From positions 62,001-126,000 of the forward strand of contig CALUUZ010000004.1 of the NCBI GenBank assembly GCA_944324075.1: 64,000 nt of DNA. Direction: 5' to 3'. This document shows positions 44,923-53,578 of this stretch, one piece after another. Every line of letters starts with the position of its first letter. Within the stretch, counting starts at the first letter, position 1. This DNA is from Candidatus Mailhella excrementigallinarum. GTDB lineage: Bacteria > Desulfobacterota > Desulfovibrionia > Desulfovibrionales > Desulfovibrionaceae. A program made the position numbers and the translations under genes. The notes beneath the pieces are model-generated. The model made no database searches and had not been told where the DNA came from. It saw only the letters and a list, made by a program, of their open reading frames with translations.

Positions 44923-45130
44923 GCGGCCTTTGCCTCTCCTTTCCGCTGCAAGTTCTCCCGATTCTCACGTGTCACGGGCTCATGTCAATAATCCATGGCC
45001 GCAATCCTTCCTTTCGCCAGGCATTGCCTTACGGCTGGAATCTTTCCCCGTCAGGGGAAAAGTACTCCTGGCAGGACGGCAAATCCGGCGGAGCCTTTTG
45101 CCGTATTCTTCCTGTGAAGGAAGGGGCATG
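44923..45130. other. Spacer upstream of the YhiN gene
   Basis: No gene is supported. It should contain the YhiN promoter (minus strand), which I could not define. The family B insertion begins directly after it. Confidence 0.4.
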
Positions 45131-45339
45131 CGGAGTGAGGCTCTGTTGCAGAAGCGTGTTGGTGGCGTTGCGCGAGGCGTACGGTTCCGCTCCGGCCGCG
45201 AGGCGGCAACATGCGTTGCAGCAAAGGCAGCCCGTGTTTTCCACACGGGCAAATGCAACATGCATCCCCGGCCGGATCGCTTGCGCCTCCGGCGGTCAAG
45301 GTTATTTTCACCACAATTCTGCAACAGAGCGCGGAATGA
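45131..45339. mobile_element. Family B: IS6-like MITE, copy 2, with near-perfect 8-bp target duplication
   Basis: A 193-bp element (45139-45331) whose ends are inverted repeats: GGCTCTGTTGCAGAA on the left and TTCTGCAACAGAGC on the right. It is flanked by CGGAGTGA (45131-45138) and CGGAATGA (45332-45339), 7 of 8 identical. Its interior matches copy 1 at 11915 but lacks about 53 bp between GCTTGCGCC and CCTCCGGCGGTCAAGG. Confidence 0.85.
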
Positions 45340-45369
45340 AACAGGCTTTTCTTTTCTGCAAAACCACTC

Positions 45370-45397
45370 TAATGTTCGGAAAGATTGCAGCCGATAG
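45370..45397 (+). promoter_or_regulatory. Likely FliA (sigma-28) promoter of the SprA-related gene
   Basis: TAATGTTC, 12 bases, GCCGATAG. The -10 matches the sigma-28 consensus at 7 of 8 positions and the -35 at 6 of 8; the spacer is one base longer than ideal. Transcription would begin near 45404, which fits the start codon at 45419 and excludes an ATG at 45401. Confidence 0.55.
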
Positions 45398-45418
45398 AAA
45401 ATGCAGAGGTTTTGTGTC

Positions 45419-46690
45419 ATGGACATCAGCGGTCTCGGAACATACAGCAGCATTCCTCTCGGACTCGACTTTTCCTTCAATGGCGGCGACTACCGCGGAA
45501 GAAAAGGGTCTGCAGGCATATCCCTTGATCTCGGCAAGTCGACGGATTCAACCGGACTTCGTCTTTCCGACGAAGACAAGCGGCTCATCCGGGAACTGCA
45601 AAAACGGGATCAGGAAGTCCGCGCGCACGAACGCGCCCACAAAACGGCGGCGGGAAGTCTTGCCAGAGGTTCTGCAACCTATACCTACCAGATTGGTCCT
45701 GACGGCAGACGTTATGCCATAGGAGGAGAAGTCCATATTGACGTCTCCCCCGGCAGCACACCGGAAGAAAGTCTCGAAAAGGCGCGCAGAATCCGGTCCG
45801 CAGCATCCGCTCCCTCCGAGCCTTCCGCACAGGATCATTCCGTTGCGTCAGACGCAGCCAGGCTTGAAGCCGAAGCCCGCAAGGAACTTCAGGAAAACCG
45901 GCGAGAGGACGGGCAGAGCCGATCCAGTCTGGACGGGCCTGTCAAAGGCGTCAGCGGCCCGCCGGAACTGGGCGGACCGGCGGAAAGCGTCAGCGGCCCG
46001 CCCCGGCAGCTTTTGCGCGGTACGGACAGCTTTGGTCATATCGTCTGGCCGGAGAATGCCGCAACCATCAGGAAGGCTTCCCGGCTCCGCACCGCCGCTG
46101 AAGACGAAGCCCTCATCAATGCCCAGGCGGCCCAAAAGCAGGCTTTTGCCGCGCAGGACGCGCAAATTTATGGACTGGAAGCTGCGGATCAGGCCTCGGT
46201 GGACGCGGCATTCTCCATCGCGCTGAACGGCAGACTTGCCGACGCTCATGCCGCATGGCAACGGGGTGACGCCCTTGCGGCCGACGCGCGTTTTGCGGCG
46301 GATGCCGCCCTTGCCTCACGTCATGCGTTCCTTGCCGCGCAGGCAGGTAATGTCGCGGCAGTCGATCCTCTGCGGGACGGCCTCGCAGCATCCGGGGCGG
46401 CAGGAACCTATCCCGCGGATCGTCCTTCCGATGCGGTGCTTGCAGCCCAGGGTGTCCAATCGCCTTCAGCAGTGTCCGGCGCTGCCGCCTTCACCCCTTA
46501 TGCCGACCAGGACCTGGGTTCTGGCAGGGGAACCTTTGACCTCTCCTCCGGCTACCTCTACGGCCGGAATGAGGAATATTCAGCCTCCGCCCTCGATCTG
46601 CGCCGCGCCGCCCAGGCTTATGCCGACGCCACCCCCGGAACCATGCTTGTTCCCTGCGGCCTGGGCACAGGCATCTCCCTGCAGGTTTAG
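45419..46690 (+). CDS. SprA-related putative metalloprotease (CJM1_0395 family)
   Basis: A 423-residue protein with the SprA-related signature (PF12118) at residues about 62-120: VRAHERAHKTAAG, a HExxH-like zinc motif, followed by YTYQIGPDGRRYAIGGEVHID. The rest is an Ala/Gly/Ser-rich low-complexity region with short repeats such as KGVSGPPELGGPAESVSGPP, probably disordered. No signal peptide is seen. The family is found in motile Proteobacteria but its job is unknown. A sigma-28-like promoter suggests late flagellar expression. ATG at 45419 is chosen (AGAGG ahead) over 45401. The TAG stop shares its G with a family A copy. Confidence 0.75.
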   Translation: MDISGLGTYSSIPLGLDFSFNGGDYRGRKGSAGISLDLGKSTDSTGLRLSDEDKRLIRELQKRDQEVRAHERAHKTAAGSLARGSATYTYQIGPDGRRYAIGGEVHIDVSPGSTPEESLEKARRIRSAASAPSEPSAQDHSVASDAARLEAEARKELQENRREDGQSRSSLDGPVKGVSGPPELGGPAESVSGPPRQLLRGTDSFGHIVWPENAATIRKASRLRTAAEDEALINAQAAQKQAFAAQDAQIYGLEAADQASVDAAFSIALNGRLADAHAAWQRGDALAADARFAADAALASRHAFLAAQAGNVAAVDPLRDGLAASGAAGTYPADRPSDAVLAAQGVQSPSAVSGAAAFTPYADQDLGSGRGTFDLSSGYLYGRNEEYSASALDLRRAAQAYADATPGTMLVPCGLGTGISLQV

Positions 46691-46872
46691 AGCATTCCGT
46701 TCAGGAAGCGCTCTGCGGAATCGAGCAGGACGAGACTCATCTCCGCTCTCCTTATCCGCAAGGCGCTGCGTGCTGATGGCCGGGGGTACCGCGACCCCTC
46801 CTCCGGTGTCGCCGCAATTCACCTGCGGCGTCAAACTCCGGTGGAGACGTGAAACCTGCGAGCCGGAACACG
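46690..46872 (-). repeat. Family A element, copy 10
   Basis: Reverse copy beginning at the TAG of the SprA-related gene with GAGCATTCCGTTCAGGAAGC then GCTC. It keeps the ACTCATCTCCGCTCTCC insert also seen in copy 1, the core GCCGCAATTCACCTGCGGC, and GGTGGAGACGTGAAACCTGC; the outer terminus is lost. Confidence 0.75.
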
Positions 46873-46961
46873 ACGTTGCCTTATGAGCAGTTATGCCGTA
46901 TCTCTGGAGAACCGTACCGGGGATGTCCCCGGCCGGGAATCTGATTACAGAGAGTGCAAAC

Positions 46962-47558
46962 ATGCGTAAACTGCTTGTCATGTGTCTGGCTCTGGTGCTG
47001 GGAATCGGCTGCGCCTCCCTGCCCTGCGCTTCGACCTCGGCTGCCAAGGGAGGAAAAAACGTGAAAGTAAAACTCCAGACTTCCAAGGGCGATATCGTGC
47101 TTGAACTGGATGGGGAAAAGGCCCCTGTCACGGTCGAAAACTTCGTTCAGTATGTGAAGGACGGATTCTATGACGGCGTGATTTTCCATCGCGTCATAGA
47201 CGGATTCATGATTCAGGGCGGCGGATTCACCCCTGACATGAATCAGAAAACCACCCGTGCGTCCATCAAGAACGAGGCTGACAACGGCCTCAAAAATGAC
47301 GTCTATACCATCGCCATGGCCCGGACTCCCGATCCTCATTCCGCCAGCGCCCAGTTCTTCATCAATGTGAAGGACAACGACTTTCTGAATTTCCGCTCCC
47401 CCACCGCGCAGGGCTGGGGATATGCCGTATTCGGAAAAGTCGTCGAGGGCAGCGATGTTGTCGACGCCATTGCCAAAGTGAAAACCGGCAACTTCGGTCC
47501 CTTCGGGGATGTTCCGCTGGAACCCGTGCTCATCACCAGGGCGGAAGTGCTGGAATAG
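46962..47558 (+). CDS. Cyclophilin-type peptidyl-prolyl cis-trans isomerase, exported
   Basis: A 198-residue PPIase that speeds proline isomerisation in folding proteins. Residues 1 to about 28 are a signal peptide; LGIGC at residues 12-16 could be a weak lipobox, otherwise cleavage near AKGG gives a free periplasmic protein. The cyclophilin domain shows [16 protein letters not shown] with the catalytic Arg, [17 protein letters not shown] and [21 protein letters not shown] at 46962 is chosen because the signal peptide begins there. It is a single-gene unit with strong terminators after it. Confidence 0.92.
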   Translation: MRKLLVMCLALVLGIGCASLPCASTSAAKGGKNVKVKLQTSKGDIVLELDGEKAPVTVENFVQYVKDGFYDGVIFHRVIDGFMIQGGGFTPDMNQKTTRASIKNEADNGLKNDVYTIAMARTPDPHSASAQFFINVKDNDFLNFRSPTAQGWGYAVFGKVVEGSDVVDAIAKVKTGNFGPFGDVPLEPVLITRAEVLE

Positions 47559-47571
47559 CCTTCCCATAAAA

Positions 47572-47640
47572 AACGGCCCGGGACTTTGAAGTTCCGGGCC
47601 GTTCCGGACAGGAAAAGGTCCGTTCTTTTCGGAACGGACC
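47572..47640 (+). terminator. Tandem terminator hairpins after the cyclophilin gene
   Basis: AACGGCCCGG pairs with CCGGGCCGTT (47572-47603). A second stem, GGTCCGTTC with GAACGGACC (47617-47640), is followed by CTTCTTTTC. The pair lies between convergent genes and may serve both. Confidence 0.8.
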
Positions 47641-47649
47641 CTTCTTTTC

Positions 47650-47757
47650 AGCATTTCGCCGTTGAGATGTTCCACGGAGTCGGGCAAGGCGAAGCTCCAC
47701 CGCGACGCCCTCTTCCGTATCGCCGCAATTTGCCTGCGGCATACGGTTCCGGCGGAA
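47650..47757 (-). repeat. Family A element, copy 11 (truncated)
   Basis: Reverse copy with GCATTTCGCCGTTGAGATGT at the outer end, GGAGTCGGGCAAGGCGAAGC and the core GCCGCAATTTGCCTGCGGC. It stops at the end of the clpB gene, where the other half is missing. Confidence 0.7.
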
Positions 47758-47760
47758 GGG

Positions 47761-50409
47761 CTACAGCCATTCCACCTGCCCGTCATCCCTGACATGACCG
47801 AAGCGCAGCGGCGCATCGGTTTCCTCGTTATCCACAAGACTCATATCCACACGCACTTTCCAGCCGTCATGGATTCTGCCGCCGATAATATCGCGCGCCA
47901 GCGGCGTTTCCAGCTCGTGCTGAAGATAGCGCTTGAGCGGACGCGCACCGAATGCGGGATCATAGGCCGCGTCAGCGATATAGGTCCTGGCCTGCCCGGT
48001 AAGTTCCAGTTCGATCTTACGATCGGCAAGACGCTTTCTCAGCGCCCCCAGCTGGATGTCCACAATTCTGGCAATCTGCTCGGCCAGCAGGGGCTTGAAC
48101 AGCACTGTCTCATCCACCCTGTTCAGAAATTCGGGCCGGAAGAAGCGGCGCAGTTCGGCCATCACCCTGTCTCTCACGCCTTCCAGGAATCGTCCGTGCT
48201 CGTCGATGCCCTCCAGAATCATGGGAGAACCTATATTTGACGTCATGATGATGATGGTATTGCGGAAATCCACTGTTCTGCCCTGGCTGTCGGTCAGACG
48301 TCCGTCATCCAGAAGCTGAAGCAGCGTATTGAACACATCGGGATGCGCTTTTTCCACTTCATCCAGCAGCACCACACAGTAAGGGCGGCGGCGCACGGCT
48401 TCGGTCAGCTGGCCGCCCTCGTCATAGCCGACATATCCGGGAGGCGCTCCGATAAGGCGGGATACCGAATGTTTTTCCATATACTCGCTCATGTCAAGGC
48501 GCACCATATTGTCCTCGGTATCGAACAGCGCTTCGGCCAGCGCCTTGCACAGCTCGGTTTTGCCCACCCCCGTGGGGCCGAGGAAAATAAAGGACCCCAG
48601 AGGACGCGAGGGATCGGAAAGACCGGCCCGCGCGCGCAGCACGGCGTCAGCTACGGCGGCGACGGCCTCATCCTGCCCCACCACACGTTCATGCAGCTTC
48701 TGCGGCAGAGAAAGCAGTTTTTCCCGTTCGGACTCCAACAGCCGCGTGACAGGTATCCCCGTCCAGCGGGCCACGATATCCGCCACGTCGTCCGGCCGGA
48801 CTTCCTGCTTGAGCAGCGACGACTCTGCTCCATCCGGCCTGGCTTCCAGTTCCCTGAGCTGTTTTTCCAGCTCGAACAGCGTGGAATACTTCAGTTCGGC
48901 CGCACGGTTCAGATCATAATCGCGCTCCGCCTCTTCTATATTGTGACGAGTCTGCTCAATCTTTTCCTTCACCTGACGCACGGCGTCAATGGAACTCTTT
49001 TCCTTCTCCCATTGGGCGCGCAGTCTTTCCTGCTCCGCCCGCAGATCTGCCAGTTCATTCTCCAGCTTCTGCAAACGCTCGCGTGAAGCATCGTCAGTTT
49101 CCCTGCGCAATGCCTCCCGTTCGATTTCCAGCTGCATCACCTTGCGGTTGGCCTCGTCCAGCTCGGCGGGCAGAGAATCTATTTCCGTACGGATCATGGC
49201 CGCGGCCTCGTCGATGATATCAATGGCCTTGTCCGGCAGTTGCCGATCCGGAATATAACGCTGCGAAAGCACCACCGCTTCCACGATGGCGGAATCGCTG
49301 ATGCGCACGCCATGATGCACTTCAAAGCGCTCCTTGAGTCCGCGCAGGATGGAAATGGCATCCTCCGCGGTCGGCTCATCCACCAGAACCGGCTGAAAAC
49401 GACGCTCCAGGGCCGGATCCTTTTCGATATACTTGCGGTATTCATCCACCGTGGTCGCGCCGATGCAGTGCAGCTCGCCGCGCGCCAGCATGGGCTTGAG
49501 CAGATTGGAGGCATCCATGGCCCCATCGGTCTTGCCCGCGCCGACGATGGTATGCAGTTCATCAATAAACAGGATGATTTGCCCTTCGGACTTCTCCACT
49601 TCCGTAAGCACGGCCTTCAGGCGCTCTTCAAACTCACCGCGATATTTGGCTCCGGCAATGAGCGCGCCCATATCCAGCGCGATGAGCTTCTTGTTTTTCA
49701 GCCCTTCAGGCACATCGCCCTTGACGATGCGGTGGGCCAGCCCTTCCACGATGGCGGTCTTGCCCACTCCCGCTTCGCCTATGAGCACGGGATTGTTCTT
49801 GGTGCGGCGTGAAAGAATGCGGATGGTACGGCGGATTTCCTGATCCCGGCCGATGACGGGATCAAGCTTGCCCTTGCCCGCGGCTTCCACCAGATCCCGC
49901 CCGTACTTCTGCAACGCCTCGAAGGAAGCTTCCGGGCTGGCTGAAGTCACGCGATGCGGGCCGCGCACTTCCATGGTCGCCTTCAGAAACTTTTCCTGGT
50001 CCATGCCGTACTCACGGCAGATATCGCCGAATGCCCCGGAAGGAGAGGGGCCGATCAGTTCGGCAAAAACATGCTCCACGCTGACGTATTCATCGCGCAG
50101 ACGCCTGGCCAGTTCTTCCGCCAGAGCAAGACTTTTGGCCAGACGCTGGGAGACGCGGATGCCCTGCCCTTCCATACCGGGGCCACGTACGCCGGGACGC
50201 CTGCCGAGAGCCTGTTCCAGCGAGGAGGCAAGAGCAGCGGGGGCAAGCCCCATGCGCTCCACAATGCGCGGCACGAGGCCGTCTTCCTGGCGCAACAGCG
50301 CCAGCGCCATATGCTCGACGTCCACTTCCTGATGTTCGCGGGCGTTCGCAAGGTTCTGAGCCTCGCTTAACGCCTCCTGCGCCTTGATGGTGAACTTGTT
50401 GATATCCAT
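47761..50409 (-). CDS. clpB: ATP-dependent disaggregase ClpB
   Basis: An 882-residue Hsp100 protein that threads aggregated proteins for refolding with DnaK. It has the Clp_N double repeat (about 1-150), AAA1 with Walker A GEAGVGKT (about 213) and Walker B, the ClpB-specific M-domain coiled coil (about 410-540), and AAA2 with Walker A GPTGVGKT (about 620). The C-terminal D2 small domain completes it. The start at 50409 is set by AAGGAG. It is the last gene of a cbpA-cbpM-clpB operon, a chaperone set that is typical of Desulfovibrio relatives. Confidence 0.97.
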   Translation of the reverse strand: MDINKFTIKAQEALSEAQNLANAREHQEVDVEHMALALLRQEDGLVPRIVERMGLAPAALASSLEQALGRRPGVRGPGMEGQGIRVSQRLAKSLALAEELARRLRDEYVSVEHVFAELIGPSPSGAFGDICREYGMDQEKFLKATMEVRGPHRVTSASPEASFEALQKYGRDLVEAAGKGKLDPVIGRDQEIRRTIRILSRRTKNNPVLIGEAGVGKTAIVEGLAHRIVKGDVPEGLKNKKLIALDMGALIAGAKYRGEFEERLKAVLTEVEKSEGQIILFIDELHTIVGAGKTDGAMDASNLLKPMLARGELHCIGATTVDEYRKYIEKDPALERRFQPVLVDEPTAEDAISILRGLKERFEVHHGVRISDSAIVEAVVLSQRYIPDRQLPDKAIDIIDEAAAMIRTEIDSLPAELDEANRKVMQLEIEREALRRETDDASRERLQKLENELADLRAEQERLRAQWEKEKSSIDAVRQVKEKIEQTRHNIEEAERDYDLNRAAELKYSTLFELEKQLRELEARPDGAESSLLKQEVRPDDVADIVARWTGIPVTRLLESEREKLLSLPQKLHERVVGQDEAVAAVADAVLRARAGLSDPSRPLGSFIFLGPTGVGKTELCKALAEALFDTEDNMVRLDMSEYMEKHSVSRLIGAPPGYVGYDEGGQLTEAVRRRPYCVVLLDEVEKAHPDVFNTLLQLLDDGRLTDSQGRTVDFRNTIIIMTSNIGSPMILEGIDEHGRFLEGVRDRVMAELRRFFRPEFLNRVDETVLFKPLLAEQIARIVDIQLGALRKRLADRKIELELTGQARTYIADAAYDPAFGARPLKRYLQHELETPLARDIIGGRIHDGWKVRVDMSLVDNEETDAPLRFGHVRDDGQVEWL

Positions 50410-50529
50410 ATATTCTTCTCCTTCGGAAAAGCCGTGCTTTCCCAGGACCCGCCGAAACGGAACTGCCGCTTCGGCATCTGAAGTCAGATCGGCGGGACGC
50501 GGGGCAGCGCCCCGATTCCCGGCACGAGA

Positions 50530-50553
50530 GCGTTTCACTGCTGAAATGCCCTA
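50530..50553. repeat. Single family A terminus
   Basis: GAGCGTTTCACTGCTGAAAT matches the terminal hairpin of family A and sits between clpB and cbpM, overlapping the TAG region of cbpM. The rest of the element is absent. Confidence 0.4.
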
Positions 50554-50856
50554 TTTTTCCAGCTCCCGCAGGCGGGTTTCCAGCGCCTCAATACGCTCCA
50601 GCAAATCGACAATCATGGCTCCGGCAAGACATGGCAGTTCAAAGTCGTTGCACAGTCTGTCCAGCTTGCGGGTTCTGTATACGTCACTCTGCCGGAACAG
50701 GAGGGATTCTTCGGTCTTGCGGACGGCCTGCAGCCAGCCCAGTTCCATGAGTTCATGCAGTCTGTCCTCGGGAGTGCCCGTCTGTTCCACAAATTCCGCC
50801 CACGCTACCAGCGAGGAAGCCGCGGGAAATGAAATATCCACTTTCCTGATGGACAT
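50551..50856 (-). CDS. cbpM: Chaperone modulator CbpM
   Basis: A 101-residue MerR-like helix-turn-helix protein that binds and restrains the J-protein CbpA. Matching features are its small size, LHELMELGWLQAVRKTEESLLFRQSDVYRTRKLDRLCNDF-type core (residues about 33-73) and the C-terminal coiled coil (LLERIEALETRLRELEK). It starts ten bases after the cbpA stop with a GTAGGAGG ribosome site. The pairing with cbpA is the usual genomic arrangement. Confidence 0.9.
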   Translation of the reverse strand: MSIRKVDISFPAASSLVAWAEFVEQTGTPEDRLHELMELGWLQAVRKTEESLLFRQSDVYRTRKLDRLCNDFELPCLAGAMIVDLLERIEALETRLRELEK

Positions 50857-50866
50857 GGTGCGCCTC

Positions 50867-51814
50867 CTACGCGTTCTCTTTCATGGCCTGCGCCAGGGTT
50901 TCCCACAAGGCCTTCTGATGAGCGGTCAGCTTCGCAGGGTCCGGGACACGAATCGCCACCCGGACGAACTCGTCGCCGCGCGCACCCTCGGGTCCGAGTC
51001 CCTTGCCCTTGAGTCTCAACTTGCGGCCGCTGCTGCTCCCGGCGGGAATATTGAGTTCCACCTGCCCTTCCAGCGTGGGAACTCGCACTCTTGCGCCAAG
51101 CACGGCTTCCCAGGGAGTGATGCTCACCTCGCAGGCAATGTCCCTGCCGTCCACCTGGAAGGTGGCATGAGGAGCATAGCGGATGGTCAGGAACAGGTCT
51201 CCCGAAGGCGTGCCCGGACGCCCCTGCCCGGCCAGACGCAATTTTGCCCCGTCATGTATCCCCGCGGGGATATTGACTTTCAGGGTACGCGGAGATTCGG
51301 ACCCTCCGCTCAGGGTGAAGGTCTTTTCTCCGCCGCGCCGGGCCTCTTCCAGCGTAACGCTCAGCTCCGCCTCCACATCGCGCCCCCGGCGGGAACGGGA
51401 TGAGGTTCCGGAAGAAAAGCCGCCGAAAGGATCCGAGCCAAAGCCGCCGCTCCTGCGCGCACCGCCGAACAGCGTTTCGAAAAAGTCGCTGAAATCCCCG
51501 CCGCCGAAACTCGCGCCACCGCCGCCGGGATTGAAGTTGAAGTGAACGTTCTCGAAGCCCGGACCGCCCTGAAACTGCTGGCCATCTTTCCAGTTGGGGC
51601 CGAGCTGATCGTACAGACGGCGTTTTTCGTCATCCTTCAGAACTTCATACGCCTCGTTGATATCTTTAAAGCGCTCTTCCGCGCTTGCGTCACCGGGATT
51701 GAGGTCGGGGTGATATTTGCGGGCGAGCTTCTTGTAGGCTTTGGAAATTTCATCCTTGCCCGCTCCTCGTTCCACGCCGAGAAGCTTGTAGTAATCCTTG
51801 TATGCTACAGCCAT
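50867..51814 (-). CDS. cbpA: DnaJ-type co-chaperone CbpA
   Basis: A 315-residue class II J-protein that stimulates DnaK. It has an N-terminal J domain with the HPD motif (KYHPDLNPGD, about residue 34), a Gly/Phe-rich linker (about 80-135), and two C-terminal substrate-binding beta domains, without a zinc finger. ATG at 51814 is chosen over a GTG two codons upstream because AGGAG is well spaced for it. First gene of the cbpA-cbpM-clpB operon. A possible -35 box TTGACA lies at 51882-51887 (minus strand), with no good -10; no CIRCE or HAIR operator was seen. Confidence 0.93.
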   Translation of the reverse strand: MAVAYKDYYKLLGVERGAGKDEISKAYKKLARKYHPDLNPGDASAEERFKDINEAYEVLKDDEKRRLYDQLGPNWKDGQQFQGGPGFENVHFNFNPGGGGASFGGGDFSDFFETLFGGARRSGGFGSDPFGGFSSGTSSRSRRGRDVEAELSVTLEEARRGGEKTFTLSGGSESPRTLKVNIPAGIHDGAKLRLAGQGRPGTPSGDLFLTIRYAPHATFQVDGRDIACEVSITPWEAVLGARVRVPTLEGQVELNIPAGSSSGRKLRLKGKGLGPEGARGDEFVRVAIRVPDPAKLTAHQKALWETLAQAMKENA

Positions 51815-52010
51815 GCTCACTCTCCTGTGTCGGAGGGAAATATCTCTCGCGACAGGGAAGAAATAAGACCTCTCCCTCCCCTGTCAATCCTCTGACAGGG
51901 AGAAGTCCCGGAATAGTTCGCACTTGTCATTTTCATTCCTGCCGACCTCAAACGCTGCGGATTCCCCCGCGCGGCTCCGTTCAGGCGGCACACCGCTGCG
52001 AGACCCCGTC

Positions 52011-52048
52011 TGTCAGGCTGTTCTGACATTTGTCTGATTATTCTGACA
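52011..52048. promoter_or_regulatory. Tandem inverted repeats upstream of nap, likely activator binding sites
   Basis: Two palindromes of the form TGTC-N10-GACA stand 20 bases apart: TGTCAGGCTGTTCTGACA (52011-52028) and TGTCTGATTATTCTGACA (52031-52048). Two helical turns of spacing and a position about 95-130 bases upstream of a sigma-54 promoter fit an enhancer-binding protein. Confidence 0.6.
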
Positions 52049-52141
52049 AATCTGTCCGTTTTTCCATGAACCAGTGACTGCAGTTTTTTATAACTACATT
52101 TTATTATATTGGAATAACATTATTTTGTTTCCATATCACTT

Positions 52142-52158
52142 ACGGCACGGCCTTTGCT
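52142..52158 (+). promoter_or_regulatory. Sigma-54-like promoter of the nap operon
   Basis: ACGGCACGGCCTTTGCT agrees with YTGGCACGRNNNTTGCW at 15 of 17 positions, with GG and GC 12 apart. It lies in the only AT-rich stretch of the cbpA-napC spacer and points towards napC, about 370 bases away. Confidence 0.65.
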
Positions 52159-52161
52159 TTA

Positions 52162-52291
52162 GCATGTTTCAATAGCGAAATGCTCCCCGGAGTCGCGCAG
52201 GGCGAGTCCCGCCCCTGCTCTCTGATCCATAAAGGGTTTCGCGCTCACGGGCAGGGGCTGGCCGGCAGATACGTTCAATCGCAAAATGCTC
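52162..52291 (-). repeat. Family A element, copy 12 (degenerate), in the nap leader
   Basis: Reverse copy with termini GCATGTTTCAATAGCGAAAT then GCTC and GGCAGATACGTTCAATCGCA then AAATGCTC; the interior is largely replaced. It lies four bases after the sigma-54-like promoter, so it would be transcribed as part of the nap 5' leader. The following 240 bases to napC show nothing else clear. Confidence 0.6.
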
Positions 52292-52529
52292 TGGAGTGAC
52301 AGATGAGTGAGCGTTCGATTTGTGCAAAAATCATCAGGAAACAGACCTGCGGAGCGAGGTCAAGGCTCCGCAGGGCGCAATGTTCCAGCCCCGGGCATGA
52401 ACCTGCGGACCGGAACATCATGCCCCGGCCGCACATCATCCCGGGCTGACATGTTCCAGGATGTTGCGGCCCGGAAAAAAGCCGCCCGTCCCAGGACATG
52501 GGGTCTACCGTTCCAAACAGGAGAATATC

Positions 52530-53099
52530 ATGCCGTTTCCGCACAAACGAGTACTTGCCGTCGGGGCCGTGTGCGCAGTTGTTCTTGCTGCTTCTGCGGG
52601 AGCCGTACACTACACGTCGAGCAGGGAATTCTGTCTCTCCTGCCATGAAATGCGCGTGCATCAGGAAGAGCTGACGCGGTCATCCCATGCCAGGGATGCG
52701 GAAGGCAGGGAAATAACCTGCTCGCAGTGCCATATCCCCTCCGGAAACGTGGTGCGCATGCTCGCCGCGAAAAGCTGGCTGGGAGTGCGCGACATATGGG
52801 CGCATGCAAACGGCAAAGGAGAGGATCCGGATCGCGCGGCCATGCAGGCTGTCGCCCGACGTTTTACGGATGACGCCAACTGTCTGGCCTGTCATGAGGA
52901 TCTGACGAAAAACGCCCGCAGGGATGGTCCCGTTTCCCGGGAAGGGCAGCTTGCCCATGACAACTACCTGGGCAGAAACGGACAGTCACGCAGCGGCTGC
53001 GTGGGATGCCATCAGAATCTCGCCCATCTGCCCGAATTCGACGAACGCATTCCCCGCAACAGTCAGTTTGCCGCAAAACTTAAGGAGAGCCGGTCATGA
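52530..53099 (+). CDS. napC: NapC/NirT-type tetraheme quinol dehydrogenase of the nap system
   Basis: A 189-residue membrane-anchored cytochrome c that passes electrons from menaquinol to the periplasm. An N-terminal helix (residues about 8-27, VLAVGAVCAVVLAASAGAV) anchors it. Four CxxCH haem sites are at residues 35-39, 64-68, 118-122 and 157-161. GAGAATATC lies ahead of the ATG at 52530, and an ACAGGAG site is visible. It is the first gene of a cluster with the order napC-M-A-D-G-H known from Desulfovibrio desulfuricans, and overlaps napM by four bases. Confidence 0.9.
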   Translation: MPFPHKRVLAVGAVCAVVLAASAGAVHYTSSREFCLSCHEMRVHQEELTRSSHARDAEGREITCSQCHIPSGNVVRMLAAKSWLGVRDIWAHANGKGEDPDRAAMQAVARRFTDDANCLACHEDLTKNARRDGPVSREGQLAHDNYLGRNGQSRSGCVGCHQNLAHLPEFDERIPRNSQFAAKLKESRS

Positions 53100-53542
53100 A
53101 ACCCTGGAAACTCTGCATTGTTTCCCTGCTTGCTGCCGGAACCCTGGCAGGCGCCTATTTCACCTATGTCGCATGGGCGTTCCCCGACGTGCGCTGTGAA
53201 GCCGCCAGGCATCTGGATGCGCCGCAGATGGAGGGCGACTGCTACTCATGCCATATGAAAACGACGGCGAAAGTGGCACAGGAGTGGTACGAGAGCAAGC
53301 ACGGAGTGACTCTGGTACGCTGCCAGACCTGCCATGGCATGCCGGACGGCAAGGGTTCGCTGCCTTTCACGCGCAATCCGGGCAAGGACGTCTGCGCCCG
53401 CTGCCACTCCCTCGCCATAGAACGCATGGAAGCCAAATTCGGCAGATCCGACGACTGCGCCTCCTGCCACCCGCACCATCAGAGCGCCATGCACGGCAAT
53501 GCCTATGAGTACCGTCAGCCCGCCTCCAGGACGAGCCTCTGA
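53096..53542 (+). CDS. napM: NapM-type tetraheme cytochrome c
   Basis: A 148-residue cytochrome with an N-terminal membrane helix or uncleaved signal (residues about 5-28) and four CxxCH motifs at 49-53, 76-80, 100-104 and 121-125. Extra His residues (HPHHQSAMH) would give bis-His ligation. It stands between napC and napA, as NapM does in Desulfovibrio, which uses it in place of NapB to deliver electrons to NapA. AAGGAG precedes the start, which overlaps the napC stop. No napB is present in the window. Confidence 0.88.
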   Translation: MKPWKLCIVSLLAAGTLAGAYFTYVAWAFPDVRCEAARHLDAPQMEGDCYSCHMKTTAKVAQEWYESKHGVTLVRCQTCHGMPDGKGSLPFTRNPGKDVCARCHSLAIERMEAKFGRSDDCASCHPHHQSAMHGNAYEYRQPASRTSL

Positions 53543-53578
53543 AGCAAATAACCTTTATGATGAAATGAGGTTGCTTTC

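Noticed and set aside
51860-51900. CTGTCA-N6-TGACAG near cbpA as another copy of the nap operator
   Set aside because: The spacing between half-sites is N8 for TGTC/GACA against N10 at nap, so it is not the same site type.
52080-52135. TTGGAATAACATTATTTTG as a sigma-54 promoter
   Set aside because: It has the -24 GG but no GC at the required distance; the site at 52142 fits far better.
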